A stretch of 64,000 nt of DNA from Mycolicibacterium llatzerense (GTDB lineage: Bacteria > Actinomycetota > Actinomycetes > Mycobacteriales > Mycobacteriaceae), in contig NZ_JXST01000001.1 in NCBI RefSeq assembly GCF_000878195.1, positions 218,126 to 282,125 on the forward strand, written 5' to 3'. Shown in pieces: positions 42,670-52,380 of the stretch. Numbering within the stretch: the first letter of the stretch is position 1; every line of letters starts with the position of its first letter. Under the pieces are notes generated by a model. The model did not search any database. It was not told where the DNA came from and saw only the letters and a list, made by a program, of their open reading frames with translations. The translations under genes and the position numbers were made by a program.

Positions 42670-45194
42670 ACCCGATCCTTTCCCGCGGCTGCCAGGTCCA
42701 CCACGACGGTCAGCCCGCCGCCGGGGGTGTCAGTGGCAGAGATGGTGCCGCCCATTGCTTCGACAAAACCGCGCGCGACCGAAAGGCCAAGTCCCACGCC
42801 GGTGCTGTTGTCATGGTCGCCGAGGCGCTGGAACGGCGCGAACAGCTGCTCCTCGGCGCCGCGGGGGATGCCTGGCCCCTCGTCGACGATGGTGATCAGC
42901 ACCCGGTCGCCGACCTGTCCGGCATTCACCCGCACCACGCTGCCCGCGGAGTAGCGCAGCGCATTGTCGATGAGGTTGACCAGCACCCGCTCCAGCAGGC
43001 CCGCGTCGGCCAGTGCGACGGCGTCGCCGGCTTCGACCTTGATCCGTTCGAGCCCACGGTGCCCGTAACCGGTTGCGCCTCGGCTGATTCCGAGCAGCGC
43101 CCGCTGCACGACCTCTTCCATGTACACGCGCCGCAGCTCCGGTTTCACCACCCCGGCGGCCAGCCGCGAGGAGTCCAGCAGGTTGCCCACCAATGCGGTC
43201 AGCTGGTCGACGGATTCCTCGACGGTGGCCAGCAGTTCGGCGGTGTCCTCGGGGGAGAAGCCGACGTCCTCACTGCGCAGGCTCGACACCGCCGCCTTGG
43301 CCGCGGCCAGCGGGGTGCGCAGGTCGTGGCTGACGGCGCTGAGCAGGGAGCGGCGCAGTTCGTCGGCCTTGGCGATGGCTTCGGCGCGGCCGGCTTCCTC
43401 GGCCAAGGCACGTTGCCGCACCAGCCCCGCCGCCTGCCGGGCGACGGCGCCGAGCACCCGACGATCGCGCGCCTCGGTCTTGCGGCCGGCCATCAGCAGC
43501 CAGTATTCGTCGTCGCTGACTTCGATGGCGGTGTCAGCGGAATCGACTGTCACACAGGGTTCTTTGCCGACACAGGCGACGATGCCGTCCTCCTCGTGCA
43601 GCAGGCTGACGGCCCGTTGCGCGTAGGTCTCGCGGACGCGTTCCAGCAGCGTGGTCAGGTCGGCGCCGCGCAGCACGCTGCCGGCGAACAGCGCCAATAG
43701 CTCAGCTTCCTGCGAGGCGTGCCGGGCTTCCCTGGACCGTTTGGCGGCACCGTCGACCAGCGCGGCGACAGCGACCGCGACGGCCAGCAGCACCACGACG
43801 GTCAGCGCGCTGTCCGGATCCGCGATGGTGAAGCTGTAGCGCGGGGCGACGAAGAAGTAGTTGAGCAGCAGCCCGGACAGGACTGCCGACAGGGCGGCCG
43901 GCGCGACGCCGCCGAGCAACGCGACGATCAGGACGCCGATGAAGAACACCGCGCTCTCGCCGCCGATGTGCAGGAACGGATCCAGCAGGGAGGTGATGGC
44001 GGTGATGATGCCGGGCACGACGATAGCGGCCAGCCAGGACGCCAGGTGCCGCTGCCCGCGGGTCGCCGTCGACCAGGACCAGCCGGGCTGGGACTGCTCA
44101 TGGGTGACCATGTGCACGTCGATCTTGCCGGAGTTCTGGACGGTCTTGGCGCCGATGCCCTCGTCGAAGAGCCGGGCCCAGCGTGACCGTCGCGATGTGC
44201 CCAACACCAACTGGGTGGCGTTCATCTCGCGGGCGAAATCCAGTAGGGCACTGGGGACGTCACCGTCACTGCCGCCGACGACGGTGTGCAGGGTGGCGCC
44301 GAGGCTGGTCGTCAGCTCGCGCACCTTGCCCATCTGCGGGGCGGAGACGCCCGTCAGTCCGTCGCCGCGGACGACGTGCACCACCATCAGCTCGGCGCTG
44401 GATTTGGAGGCGATGCGGGACGCCCGCCGGACCAGGGTCTCTGATTCCGGGCCGCCGGTGACCGCCACGACGACGCGCTCGCGGGCCTCCCAGGTATCCG
44501 AAATATTGTGTTCGGCCCGGTATTTCGCGAGTGCGGCGTCGACCTGGTCGGCCAGCCACAGCAGTGCCAGTTCGCGCAGGGCGGTGAGGTTGCCCTGCCG
44601 GAAGTAGTTGGACAGCGCCGCATCGACGCGTTCGGGTGCGTACACGTTGCCGTGGGACAGCCTGCGGCGCAACGCTTCCGGGGTGATGTCGACCAGTTCG
44701 ATCTGGGCGGCGCTGCGCACCACGGAGTCCGGCACCGTCTCCTGCTGCTCGATACCGGTGATCTGGGCGACGACGTCGTTGAGGCTCTCGAGGTGCTGGA
44801 CGTTGACCGTGGAGATGACGGTGATGCCGGCGGCGAGCAGCTCCTCGACGTCCTGCCAGCGCTTGGCGTTCTTGCTGCCGGGCGTATTGCTGTGCGCCAG
44901 TTCATCGACCAGCACCACCTCGGGGTGGCGGGCCAGCACCGCCGGGACATCCAGCTCGGCGAACGTCCCGCCGCGGTAGTCGTTGAACCGCGGCGGGATC
45001 CGTTCGATGCCCTCCATTGCCTCGGCGGTCTTCTTGCGGCCGTGCGTCTCGACCACGGCCGCGACCACGTCGGTGCCGCGCTCGAGCCGGCGGCGCGCCT
45101 CGCCGAGCATCGAGAAGGTCTTGCCCACGCCAGGGGCAGCACCCAGGTAGATGCGTAACTCGCCCCGTTTGTCCGGCACTTCCATATGTCCCAT
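42666..45194 (-). CDS. kdpD: KdpD sensor histidine kinase
   Basis: 842 residues. The KdpD N-terminal domain has Walker A YLGAAPGVGKTFSML. A Usp-like domain follows (VVVAVTGGPESETLVRRASR); in other bacteria this is a site for c-di-AMP binding, not provable here. Then come four transmembrane helices (DUF4118), a GAF domain, the HisKA box LLSAVSHDLRTPLAAAKAAV with the phospho-His, and the HATPase N and G boxes (NALRYSAGS, IVDEGPGIPRG). ATG 45194 or 45185. It lies 11 bp after kdpC, so sensor and pump share one transcript; in M. tuberculosis kdpDE is divergent from kdpFABC. Confidence 0.96.
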   Translation of the reverse strand: MGHMEVPDKRGELRIYLGAAPGVGKTFSMLGEARRRLERGTDVVAAVVETHGRKKTAEAMEGIERIPPRFNDYRGGTFAELDVPAVLARHPEVVLVDELAHSNTPGSKNAKRWQDVEELLAAGITVISTVNVQHLESLNDVVAQITGIEQQETVPDSVVRSAAQIELVDITPEALRRRLSHGNVYAPERVDAALSNYFRQGNLTALRELALLWLADQVDAALAKYRAEHNISDTWEARERVVVAVTGGPESETLVRRASRIASKSSAELMVVHVVRGDGLTGVSAPQMGKVRELTTSLGATLHTVVGGSDGDVPSALLDFAREMNATQLVLGTSRRSRWARLFDEGIGAKTVQNSGKIDVHMVTHEQSQPGWSWSTATRGQRHLASWLAAIVVPGIITAITSLLDPFLHIGGESAVFFIGVLIVALLGGVAPAALSAVLSGLLLNYFFVAPRYSFTIADPDSALTVVVLLAVAVAVAALVDGAAKRSREARHASQEAELLALFAGSVLRGADLTTLLERVRETYAQRAVSLLHEEDGIVACVGKEPCVTVDSADTAIEVSDDEYWLLMAGRKTEARDRRVLGAVARQAAGLVRQRALAEEAGRAEAIAKADELRRSLLSAVSHDLRTPLAAAKAAVSSLRSEDVGFSPEDTAELLATVEESVDQLTALVGNLLDSSRLAAGVVKPELRRVYMEEVVQRALLGISRGATGYGHRGLERIKVEAGDAVALADAGLLERVLVNLIDNALRYSAGSVVRVNAGQVGDRVLITIVDEGPGIPRGAEEQLFAPFQRLGDHDNSTGVGLGLSVARGFVEAMGGTISATDTPGGGLTVVVDLAAAGKDRV

Positions 45195-45205
45195 TGTCCA
45201 GTAGG

Positions 45206-46165
45206 TCAGCTGGTTGCCGGACGAAGTCCGGCAGATGACCCGAGCGGGTATCGCTTGTCCAACGCGAGATTCAGCTGCAGGACGTTGACCCGCGGCTCAC
45301 CCATGAAACCCAGGGCGCGGCCACTGGTGTTGTCCTGCACCAGAGCCCGGACCTGGTCGGCCGAGATGTGTCGGACCTTGGCGACCCGGCCCACCTGCAG
45401 GTCGGCGTAGTCGACCGAGATGTCAGGGTCCAGGCCACTGCCGCTGGCCGTGACGGCGTCGGCCGGAACCTGCGGGTCGGCGGGTGCTGAACCGCGGATC
45501 GCGACGATCTGCCCGGCGGTGTAATCCTCGCCGTACTTGGCGCATTCGACGCGCACACCCTCATAGGTCGTGGCGAACGGCGTCTTGGTCGTGTCGCACG
45601 GCTGGTTCACACTGACCACCTTGGTGGGATGAGTGACGTTGCCCGTGGCATCGCGCGGCCCGATCACCGACAGCACCGCGCCCACGCCGTCCGAGGTGCA
45701 GAACGGACGTGCCCCGGCGCTGTGGTCCAGGCCCTCGGTGTCCGCGACGCCGTAGCTCCGCGTGCACACCTGGGTCAGCAAGCTCGGCTTGAACCCGGCG
45801 TCACTGGCCGACTTGCCTGCCTTGATCTCGGCCGGGTCACCGGGCGTGTCGACAATGTTCTCGGGTCCGAGGTTGCTCGCGCCGCTGGACATCGGGTCGT
45901 ACCCGGTGCCGGCGGCCGACGGCCGGCCCTGGAAATACTGCGGCAGCACATTGCCTTTGGCGTCGGTGAACAGCTGGCCGATGAGGGAGCTGCCGACGAC
46001 CTTGCCGCCCGCGGTGACGAGCGAGCCCTCGGCCTTGTCCTTGAGCCCGGGGAGCTGGGCGATGGCCCAGACGAGCACCGGGTAGGCCAGACCGGTGATG
46101 ACGGTCAGGACCAGCAGCGCGCGCAGGGCGGCAGCGTGTACGCGAATCAGGTTGCCAATATTCAT
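45206..46165 (-). CDS. kdpC: KdpC, potassium-transporting ATPase subunit C
   Basis: 319 residues with one N-terminal membrane helix (AALRALLVLTVITGLAYPVL) and an extracytoplasmic domain. Conserved parts are SSLIGQLFTDAKGN, YFQGRPSA and SGASNLGPEN, and near the end DISVDYADLQVGRVAKVRHI with ALDKRYPLG. KdpC stabilises the KdpFABC complex. At 319 residues it is longer than the E. coli protein (about 190) owing to an insert around DTEGLDHSAGARPFCTSDG; long KdpC forms are common in actinobacteria. It starts 2 bp after kdpB. Confidence 0.95.
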   Translation of the reverse strand: MNIGNLIRVHAAALRALLVLTVITGLAYPVLVWAIAQLPGLKDKAEGSLVTAGGKVVGSSLIGQLFTDAKGNVLPQYFQGRPSAAGTGYDPMSSGASNLGPENIVDTPGDPAEIKAGKSASDAGFKPSLLTQVCTRSYGVADTEGLDHSAGARPFCTSDGVGAVLSVIGPRDATGNVTHPTKVVSVNQPCDTTKTPFATTYEGVRVECAKYGEDYTAGQIVAIRGSAPADPQVPADAVTASGSGLDPDISVDYADLQVGRVAKVRHISADQVRALVQDNTSGRALGFMGEPRVNVLQLNLALDKRYPLGSSAGLRPATS

Positions 46166-46167
46166 GA

Positions 46168-48336
46168 TTAAGACATCCCCGGGATGAACTGGATGAGCAG
46201 GTCGATGAGTTTGATGCCGATGAACGGGGCGATGATGCCGCCGAGGCCATAGACATACAGGTTGCGGCTCAAGAGCTTTGACGCACTGCTGGGGGTGTAT
46301 CGGACACCGCGCAGCGACAGCGGGATCAACGCGATGATCACCAGGGCGTTGAAGATCACCGCGGACAGGATCGCCGACTGCGGGCTGTGCAGCCGCATGA
46401 CGTTCAGCAGATCCAGGCCGGGGAACAGGGCCACGAACATCGCCGGGATGATCGCGAAGTACTTCGCGATGTCGTTGGCGATGGAGAAGGTGGTCAACGC
46501 GCCGCGGGTGATCAGCAACTGCTTGCCGATCTCCACGATCTCGATGAGCTTGGTCGGGTCGGAGTCGAGGTCGACCATGTTGCCGGCCTCTTTGGCCGCC
46601 GAGGTGCCGGTGTTCATCGCGACGCCGACGTCGGCCTGGGCCAGCGCGGGGGCGTCGTTGGTGCCGTCACCGGTCATCGCGACCAGCTTGCCGCCGGCCT
46701 GTTCCTTCTTGATCAGTGCCAGCTTGTCCTCGGGCGTGGCTTCGGCCAGGAAGTCGTCGACCCCGGCCTCGTCGGCAATCGCCTTGGCGGTCAACGGGTT
46801 GTCGCCGGTGATCATGACGGTGCGGATGCCCATCTTGCGCATCTCGTCGAACCGCTCCCGCATGCCTTGCTTGACGACGTCCTTGAGGTGGATGACGCCG
46901 AGCACTTCGGCCTTGCCCTGCTGAATGCGGCCGACCACCAGCGGGGTGCCGCCCGCCGCGGAGATGCCGTCGACGATCTCGCCCAGTTCGAATGGCACGG
47001 TGCCGCCGTGGCCCCTAATCCAGTCGGCGACGGAGTTGGCTGCGCCCTTGCGCAGCTGCTGGCCGTCGTGCAGATCGACGCCCGACATGCGGGTCAGCGC
47101 GGTGAACTCGATCCAGGTGGCGTCGGTCAACTCGCCCGGGGTGCGGGCGCGCAGACCGTAGGTTTCCTTGGCGTACACCACGATTGACCGACCCTCAGGG
47201 GTCTCGTCGGCGAGGCTGGACAGCTGCGCCGCATCGGCGAGCTGCTCAGCGGTGACACCGGGCACCGGGAGGAAGCCCGATGCCTGGCGGTTGCCGAGGG
47301 TGATGGTGCCCGTCTTGTCGAGCAGCAGGGTGTTGACGTCGCCGGCGGCTTCGACGGCGCGGCCGGACATGGCCAGCACATTGCGCTGCACCAGCCGGTC
47401 CATGCCGGCAATGCCGATGGCGGACAGCAGTGCACCAATTGTGGTGGGGATCAAACAGACCAGCAGCGAGACCATCACGATGCCGGTGACGCCGAAGGCA
47501 TCGAGCGCCTCGGTGTCGGGCACGCCCGGGTTGTTGGCCTTCGAGTAGATGGCCAGCGGCTGCAGGGTCGCGACGGCGAACACGAAGATGATCGTCAACG
47601 CGGCCAGCAGGATGTTGAGCGCGATCTCGTTGGGGGTCTTCTGCCGGTTTGCGCCCTCGACGAGCGCGATCATGCGGTCGACGAAGCTCTCGCCCGGCTT
47701 CTGGGTGATCTGCACGACGATCCGGTCGGACAGCACCGTGGTGCCGCCGGTGACGGCGCTGCGATCGCCACCGGATTCCCGGATGACGGGGGCTGATTCG
47801 CCGGTGATGGCCGACTCGTCAACGGAGGCAATGCCTTCCACCACGTCGCCGTCGCCGGGGATGACCTGCCCGGCCTCGACGACGACGATGTCGCCCTGCT
47901 GCAGTAGCGGAGCGGCGATCTCCTCTTCGGTTCCGGCGCTGCCCGGCGCCCAGCCGACCAGCTTGCGGGCCATGGTGTCGGACTGGGTCTTGCGCAGGCT
48001 CGCGGCCTGCGCTTTGCCGCGGCCTTCGGCAACGGCTTCGGCCAGGTTCGCGAAAACGACTGTCAGCCAGAGCCAGAACACGATCAGCCAGGCGAACCAG
48101 CTGGGCTCCAACGCGGCCAGGACTGTCGACCAGACGGCGCCGATCTCGACGATCAACATCACGGGGTTGCGCCACAGGGTGCGCGGGTCCAGCTTGCGCA
48201 GGGCGTCCGGCAGCGACTTCCACAGCATCTTGGGGTCGAGCAGGCCGCCTTGCACGCGGCCCTTGCTCTTGGCGCCGTGGGCCTGTGCGGGGTGGTCGGG
48301 GTCAGCGATCCCGACGGTTGCGGTGTTGGTGGACAT
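46168..48336 (-). CDS. kdpB: KdpB, P-type ATPase catalytic subunit
   Basis: A 722-residue P1A-type ATPase. [18 protein letters not shown] carries the phosphorylated Asp, [20 protein letters not shown] is the TGE dephosphorylation loop, and [20 protein letters not shown] is the hinge motif. About 45 extra residues at the N terminus precede the first helix. It couples ATP hydrolysis to potassium uptake through KdpA. Its ATG follows the kdpA stop codon with no gap. Confidence 0.97.
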   Translation of the reverse strand: MSTNTATVGIADPDHPAQAHGAKSKGRVQGGLLDPKMLWKSLPDALRKLDPRTLWRNPVMLIVEIGAVWSTVLAALEPSWFAWLIVFWLWLTVVFANLAEAVAEGRGKAQAASLRKTQSDTMARKLVGWAPGSAGTEEEIAAPLLQQGDIVVVEAGQVIPGDGDVVEGIASVDESAITGESAPVIRESGGDRSAVTGGTTVLSDRIVVQITQKPGESFVDRMIALVEGANRQKTPNEIALNILLAALTIIFVFAVATLQPLAIYSKANNPGVPDTEALDAFGVTGIVMVSLLVCLIPTTIGALLSAIGIAGMDRLVQRNVLAMSGRAVEAAGDVNTLLLDKTGTITLGNRQASGFLPVPGVTAEQLADAAQLSSLADETPEGRSIVVYAKETYGLRARTPGELTDATWIEFTALTRMSGVDLHDGQQLRKGAANSVADWIRGHGGTVPFELGEIVDGISAAGGTPLVVGRIQQGKAEVLGVIHLKDVVKQGMRERFDEMRKMGIRTVMITGDNPLTAKAIADEAGVDDFLAEATPEDKLALIKKEQAGGKLVAMTGDGTNDAPALAQADVGVAMNTGTSAAKEAGNMVDLDSDPTKLIEIVEIGKQLLITRGALTTFSIANDIAKYFAIIPAMFVALFPGLDLLNVMRLHSPQSAILSAVIFNALVIIALIPLSLRGVRYTPSSASKLLSRNLYVYGLGGIIAPFIGIKLIDLLIQFIPGMS

Positions 48337-50007
48337 CTAGTGGATTCCTTCAGCAAGGGGGCCGAGCGCGAGGGCCGGCAGGAAGGTGAGGGCGACCAGG
48401 ATCAGCGTCACGCCGGCGACCATGCCGACGAACTGCGGACGGTGCGTCGGCAGCGTGCCGATCGACGGGGGAGTGCTGCCCTGCTTGGCCAGCGAGCCGG
48501 CCAGTGCCAGCACCAGGATCATCGGCAGGAAGCGGCCGATCAGCATGGCCAGGCCCAAAGCCGTGTTGTACCAAACGGTATTGACCGAGAGGCCTGCGAA
48601 CGCCGAGCCGTTGTTGTTGGCCGCGGAGGTGAAGGCGTACAGCACCTCGGACAGGCCGTGCGGGCCCGCGTTGAGCATCGCTGCGCGTTCACCCGGCAGG
48701 GCCATGGCGAAAGCGGTGCCGGTCAACACGATCAGCGGGGTCACCAGGAAATAGCTTGCCGCCAGCTTGATCTCACGCGGAGTGATCTTCTTGCCCAGGT
48801 ACTCGGGCGTGCGCCCCACCATGAGGCCCGCCACGAACACCGTGATCACCGCGAGGATCAGCATGCCGTACAGGCCGGACCCGGTACCGCCCGGTGCGAC
48901 CTCACCGAGCTGCATGTTGAACATCGTCATCATGCCGCCGAGGGAGGTGTACGAGTCGTGGAACGAATCCACGGCGCCGGTGGAGGTCAGTGTGGTGGCG
49001 GTGGCGAAGACTGCCGAATTGGCCACGCCGAAGCGCTGTTCCACGCCTTCCATCGCCGACCCGATTGCGGTGGGGACGGTGCCATGGTGCTGTCCCTGGA
49101 ACAGCATCATGAGGCTGCAGCTGATGAGGGCGAGCGTGGCCATCACCGCGACGATCGCGTAGCCCTGCTTGCGGCTGTCCACCATGCGGCCGAAGGTCCG
49201 TGGCAGGGAGAACGAGATCACCAGCAGCAGAAAGATTTCCAGCCAGTTGGTCCAGGCGGTCGCGTTCTCGAACGGGTGCGCCGAGTTCGCGTTGAAGAAA
49301 CCGCCACCGTTGGTACCCAGTTCCTTGATGACTTCCTGGCTGGCCACCGGGCCGCCGGTGATGGTCTGCTGGGCGCCGGCCAGGGTGTTGGCGATCTGGT
49401 CGTGCAGGTGGAAGTTCTGGATCACGCCACCGGCGATCAGGATCACCGCGGCAATCACCGCGAGCGGCAACAGGATTCGGATGGTGCCGCGCACCAGGTC
49501 GACCCAGAAGTTGCCCAGTTCGGTGGCGTGCCGACGGGCGAACCCGCGGACCAGTGCGACGGCCACTGCCATGCCGACGGCGGCCGAGACGAAGTTCTGC
49601 ACCGACAGGCCGGCCATCTGGACCAGGTGGCCCTGGGTGGTCTCACCCGAGTAGGCCTGCCAGTTGGTGTTGGTGACGAAGCTGACGGCGGTGTTCCACG
49701 CGAGGTCGGCCGTCATCGGGGTGGCCGGGTTGTTCAGGTGCAGCGGCAGCAGGCCCTGCACCAATTGGAAGGCGAACAGGAACAGCAGGGAGATGGCGGA
49801 GAAGGCCAGCGCGCTGCGGGCGTAGGCGCCCCAGTTCTGTTCGGCATGGGGATCGGCGCCGATCGCCTTGTAGATGAGACGTTCTGCGCGCGAGTGCTTT
49901 TCCGACGTGTACACGCGGAACATGTAGTCGCCCAACGGCACATGGACCGCCGCGAGCGCGACGATGAGTGAGAGCAGGAACGTGATGCCTGCGGCGGTGG
50001 GGCTCAC
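48337..50007 (-). CDS. kdpA: KdpA, potassium-translocating subunit
   Basis: A 556-residue SKT-superfamily membrane protein with about ten helices. Selectivity-filter segments include [19 protein letters not shown] and [14 protein letters not shown], plus ASANNNGSA-like [18 protein letters not shown] 50007 gives [16 protein letters not shown] and the length of E. coli KdpA. The GTG shares its first base with the kdpF stop (TAGTG), so the two are coupled. The longer frame to 50064 would cover kdpF and is rejected. Confidence 0.96.
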   Translation of the reverse strand: MSPTAAGITFLLSLIVALAAVHVPLGDYMFRVYTSEKHSRAERLIYKAIGADPHAEQNWGAYARSALAFSAISLLFLFAFQLVQGLLPLHLNNPATPMTADLAWNTAVSFVTNTNWQAYSGETTQGHLVQMAGLSVQNFVSAAVGMAVAVALVRGFARRHATELGNFWVDLVRGTIRILLPLAVIAAVILIAGGVIQNFHLHDQIANTLAGAQQTITGGPVASQEVIKELGTNGGGFFNANSAHPFENATAWTNWLEIFLLLVISFSLPRTFGRMVDSRKQGYAIVAVMATLALISCSLMMLFQGQHHGTVPTAIGSAMEGVEQRFGVANSAVFATATTLTSTGAVDSFHDSYTSLGGMMTMFNMQLGEVAPGGTGSGLYGMLILAVITVFVAGLMVGRTPEYLGKKITPREIKLAASYFLVTPLIVLTGTAFAMALPGERAAMLNAGPHGLSEVLYAFTSAANNNGSAFAGLSVNTVWYNTALGLAMLIGRFLPMILVLALAGSLAKQGSTPPSIGTLPTHRPQFVGMVAGVTLILVALTFLPALALGPLAEGIH

Positions 50008-50096
50008 TAGAACCGCTCCGGAAAGAGCAGTGCGGCGACGAGGAACAGTGCGATCACCAGACACAGCACCAGGCCGATGGCGTTGGCGTAGTTCAC
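50007..50096 (-). CDS. kdpF: KdpF, small stabilising subunit
   Basis: 29 residues, one membrane helix ([19 protein letters not shown]) ending in PERF, the usual KdpF C terminus. GTG 50096 overlaps the stop of a preceding 27-residue membrane peptide (GTGA), and its own TAG overlaps the kdpA GTG by one base. In E. coli KdpF binds KdpA and stabilises the complex. Confidence 0.92.
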   Translation of the reverse strand: MNYANAIGLVLCLVIALFLVAALLFPERF

Positions 50097-50176
50097 AGGC
50101 GTTCCACCGCCTTCTGGATCAGGCCGAGCACCGCGAACAATGCGATGGTCAGCACGACGAAAATCGCGACAGACAT
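50093..50176 (-). CDS. 27-residue membrane peptide at the head of the kdp operon
   Basis: ATG 50176 to TGA 50093: it starts [18 protein letters not shown] and ends QKAVERL, one predicted membrane helix with a positive C-terminal end. GGAG lies 6 nt before the ATG, and the TGA overlaps the kdpF GTG by 4 bp. It may be a second KdpF-like subunit or a leader whose translation controls kdpF. Not recognised from E. coli kdp. Confidence 0.75.
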   Translation of the reverse strand: MSVAIFVVLTIALFAVLGLIQKAVERL

Positions 50177-50575
50177 GTTGGCTCCGTTCGGGCGCGTCTC
50201 GGCGGCGCCCACGACGCGAAGTAAACGCCGCCACGGTGGGTCCGGCTCTGGTCTTGATGCTTTCCTTACGGGCTCCGCGCGTTCATTTACGGAGTCCTTG
50301 CGGGCACGGTGACATGGGTCATATCCGGGGAGCATTTCGGGGCGCGATATGACTCAAGAAGCCGGCGTTTGCCCAGATCAGAAGGGTGCGTCGGGAAAGT
50401 GGCCTGGCGATCCACAGGTGGTGCCCTGCGTCTTTACACCCTGGAGGCAAAGGGGCCGAGTGGCGTTAAGAAGCCGCAAGTTTTTGGTGCGGGCATATCA
50501 AGACCGTGACAGAGCCGCCCGTTGTCGCTGGTGACACGGGTAAGCCTGGAGCAACACACCGCTTTTGGAGGTCTC
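50177..50575. other. Regulatory region between the kdp operon and the acyl-CoA synthetase
   Basis: About 400 bp without a credible gene before the small frame at 50576. The left part is the kdp promoter. A 61-codon plus-strand frame (50349-50534) has no ribosome site and odd composition. Confidence 0.5.
50265..50303. promoter_or_regulatory. Three phased heptamers upstream of kdp, candidate KdpE sites
   Basis: CTTACGG (50265-50271), TTTACGG (50286-50292) and CTTGCGG (50297-50303) repeat the pattern YTTRCGG, with starts 21 and 11 bp apart. That is two and one helical turns, so all three face the same side of the DNA, about 90-130 bp before the first kdp start codon. Confidence 0.45.
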
Positions 50576-50638
50576 ATGTTGCTGGGTGCATCAGGGACCG
50601 GCCTCACACGGCCGCAGTTGACGTTGTGTAGTGCCTAG
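50576..50638 (+). CDS. Possible 20-residue leader peptide before the acyl-CoA synthetase
   Basis: ATG 50576 with a perfect GGAGGT (50567-50572) 3 nt after which the start region begins; 20 codons (MLLGASGTGLTRPQLTLCSA) to TAG 50636-50638. It lies 88 bp before the synthetase GTG. The ribosome site is among the best in the window, but the peptide has no recognisable feature and could still be chance. Confidence 0.4.
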   Translation: MLLGASGTGLTRPQLTLCSA

Positions 50639-50726
50639 CTCCGGGTAGGTGGTGTTCTCCAGGCGCTCAACCAGCTAACGTGCCAACCGTGTGGGGTCGA
50701 TCACCCCTCGAACTTGGGAGGCATAG

Positions 50727-52373
50727 GTGTTCGACGTCGTCGGTGGAGTGGTGCAGAAGCTGGGCCGTGTCGGGGAGTCCGTGAACGCGGTGAAGCGGCT
50801 CTATGAGACCGGGTTTCTGGATCTGGCCAACCCCGGGGTCATGGTGGAGACCGCCAAGAACGCGCCGGTATTCGGGCCGCAGGCGTCCATGGCGATCCAG
50901 GGCGGACGCAAGTACGCGGACCTGCCCGCGCTGGTCGATGAACGTGGCACCTTGACCTACGGAGAGGTCAACGACCAGTCCTGGGCATTGGCGCGCGGGC
51001 TGCAGGGTCTGGGAGTGACCGAAGGCTCTGTTGTCGGGCTGCTGTGCCGGGACCATCGTGGTCTGGTCCTTGCCATGGTGGCGTGCGGAAAGCTCGGCGC
51101 ACGACTGGTGCTGATGAACACCGGGTTCGCCAAGCCGCAGTTCGCTCAGGTCTGTGAGCGCGAAGGCGTCAAGGTGGTGCTGCACGACAGCGAGTTCCTC
51201 GGCCTGCTCGATGCCTTGCCCGCGGACATGCCGCGCGGGTTGACGTGGGTCGACGAGGGCGTCGACGTGCCCGAGTCGATGCTCACCCTGGACGCCATCA
51301 TCGCGGCCAACTCCACCGAGCCGCTGCCCGCGCCGAGCAAGGCGGGTGGATCGGTCATCCTCACCAGCGGGACGACGGGCCTGCCAAAGGGTGCGCCCCG
51401 AAGCTCGGTGTCGCCCTTGGCGACGGCACAGATCATCGACCGAATTCCGTTCCCGCGCAAGGGAACCATGGTCATCGTCTCGCCCATCTTCCACAGCACC
51501 GGGTGGGCCACCTACACCGTCGGCGCCGCGTTGGGCAACAAGGTGGTGACCGCCCGGCGCTTCAACGCCGAGCGGACCCTGCAGCTCATCGCCGAGCACA
51601 AGGCCCAGATGCTCGTCGCGGTGCCGACCATGCTGCACCGGATCGTCGAACTGGGGCCCGAGGTCATCGGCAAGTACGACACCTCGTCGCTGAAGACCAT
51701 CCTCATCGCTGGGTCGGCGCTGAGCCCCGAGCTGTCCAACCGGGTCCAAGACACCTTCGGCGACGTGCTCCACAACCTGTACGGCTCGACCGAATGCGCC
51801 ATCGCCAGCGTCGCCACCCCGGCCGAACTGCGTCTAGCCCCGGGCACCGCCGGACGGGCGCCGGTGACGTGCGAGGTGGTGTTGTACGACGAAAACGACC
51901 AACGCATCAAGGGAAACAACCGTCGCGGCCGCATCTTCGTCCGCAACGGCGCGCCATTCGCCGGATACACCGACGGCCGGACCAAGCAGATCATCGACGG
52001 CTACATGTCCAGTGGCGACATGGGGCACTTCGACGACCATGGGCTGTTGTTCGTCGACGGCCGTGACGACGACATGATCGTCTCCGGTGGCGAGAACGTC
52101 TTCCCGCAAGAAGTCGAAGAACTCCTCGCGGAGCGGGCCGACATCTTTGACGCGGCCGTGGTCGGCGTCGACGACGTCGAGTGGGGCAAGCGCCTGCGGG
52201 CATTTGTCGTGTTGCAGCCCGGCGCGGCGCAGGACCCCGATGAGATCAAGGCGTTCGTCAAGAACAATCTGGCCCGGCACAAGGTGCCCCGCGACGTGGT
52301 GTTCATCGATGAGTTGCCGCGCAACACAACCGGCAAGCTGCTGCGCCGGGTGCTGATCGAGATGGACGTCTAG
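50727..52373 (+). CDS. Long-chain acyl-CoA synthetase (FadD12/FadD2-like)
   Basis: A 548-residue adenylate-forming ligase. The 70-residue N-terminal lead (VVGGVVQKLGRVGESVNAVK) is typical of mycobacterial FadD2/FadD12-type enzymes. VILTSGTTGLPKGAPRSS is the A3 motif, YGSTECAIASV A5, SGDMGHFDDHGLLFVDGRDD A7/A8, SGGENVFPQEVEELL the hinge and PRNTTGKLLRRVL the catalytic lysine end. It makes acyl-CoA from fatty acids. GTG 50727 with GGGAGG upstream. Seven bp before the CoA-transferase, so they form an operon. Confidence 0.9.
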   Translation: MFDVVGGVVQKLGRVGESVNAVKRLYETGFLDLANPGVMVETAKNAPVFGPQASMAIQGGRKYADLPALVDERGTLTYGEVNDQSWALARGLQGLGVTEGSVVGLLCRDHRGLVLAMVACGKLGARLVLMNTGFAKPQFAQVCEREGVKVVLHDSEFLGLLDALPADMPRGLTWVDEGVDVPESMLTLDAIIAANSTEPLPAPSKAGGSVILTSGTTGLPKGAPRSSVSPLATAQIIDRIPFPRKGTMVIVSPIFHSTGWATYTVGAALGNKVVTARRFNAERTLQLIAEHKAQMLVAVPTMLHRIVELGPEVIGKYDTSSLKTILIAGSALSPELSNRVQDTFGDVLHNLYGSTECAIASVATPAELRLAPGTAGRAPVTCEVVLYDENDQRIKGNNRRGRIFVRNGAPFAGYTDGRTKQIIDGYMSSGDMGHFDDHGLLFVDGRDDDMIVSGGENVFPQEVEELLAERADIFDAAVVGVDDVEWGKRLRAFVVLQPGAAQDPDEIKAFVKNNLARHKVPRDVVFIDELPRNTTGKLLRRVLIEMDV

Positions 52374-52380
52374 GGCAGCG

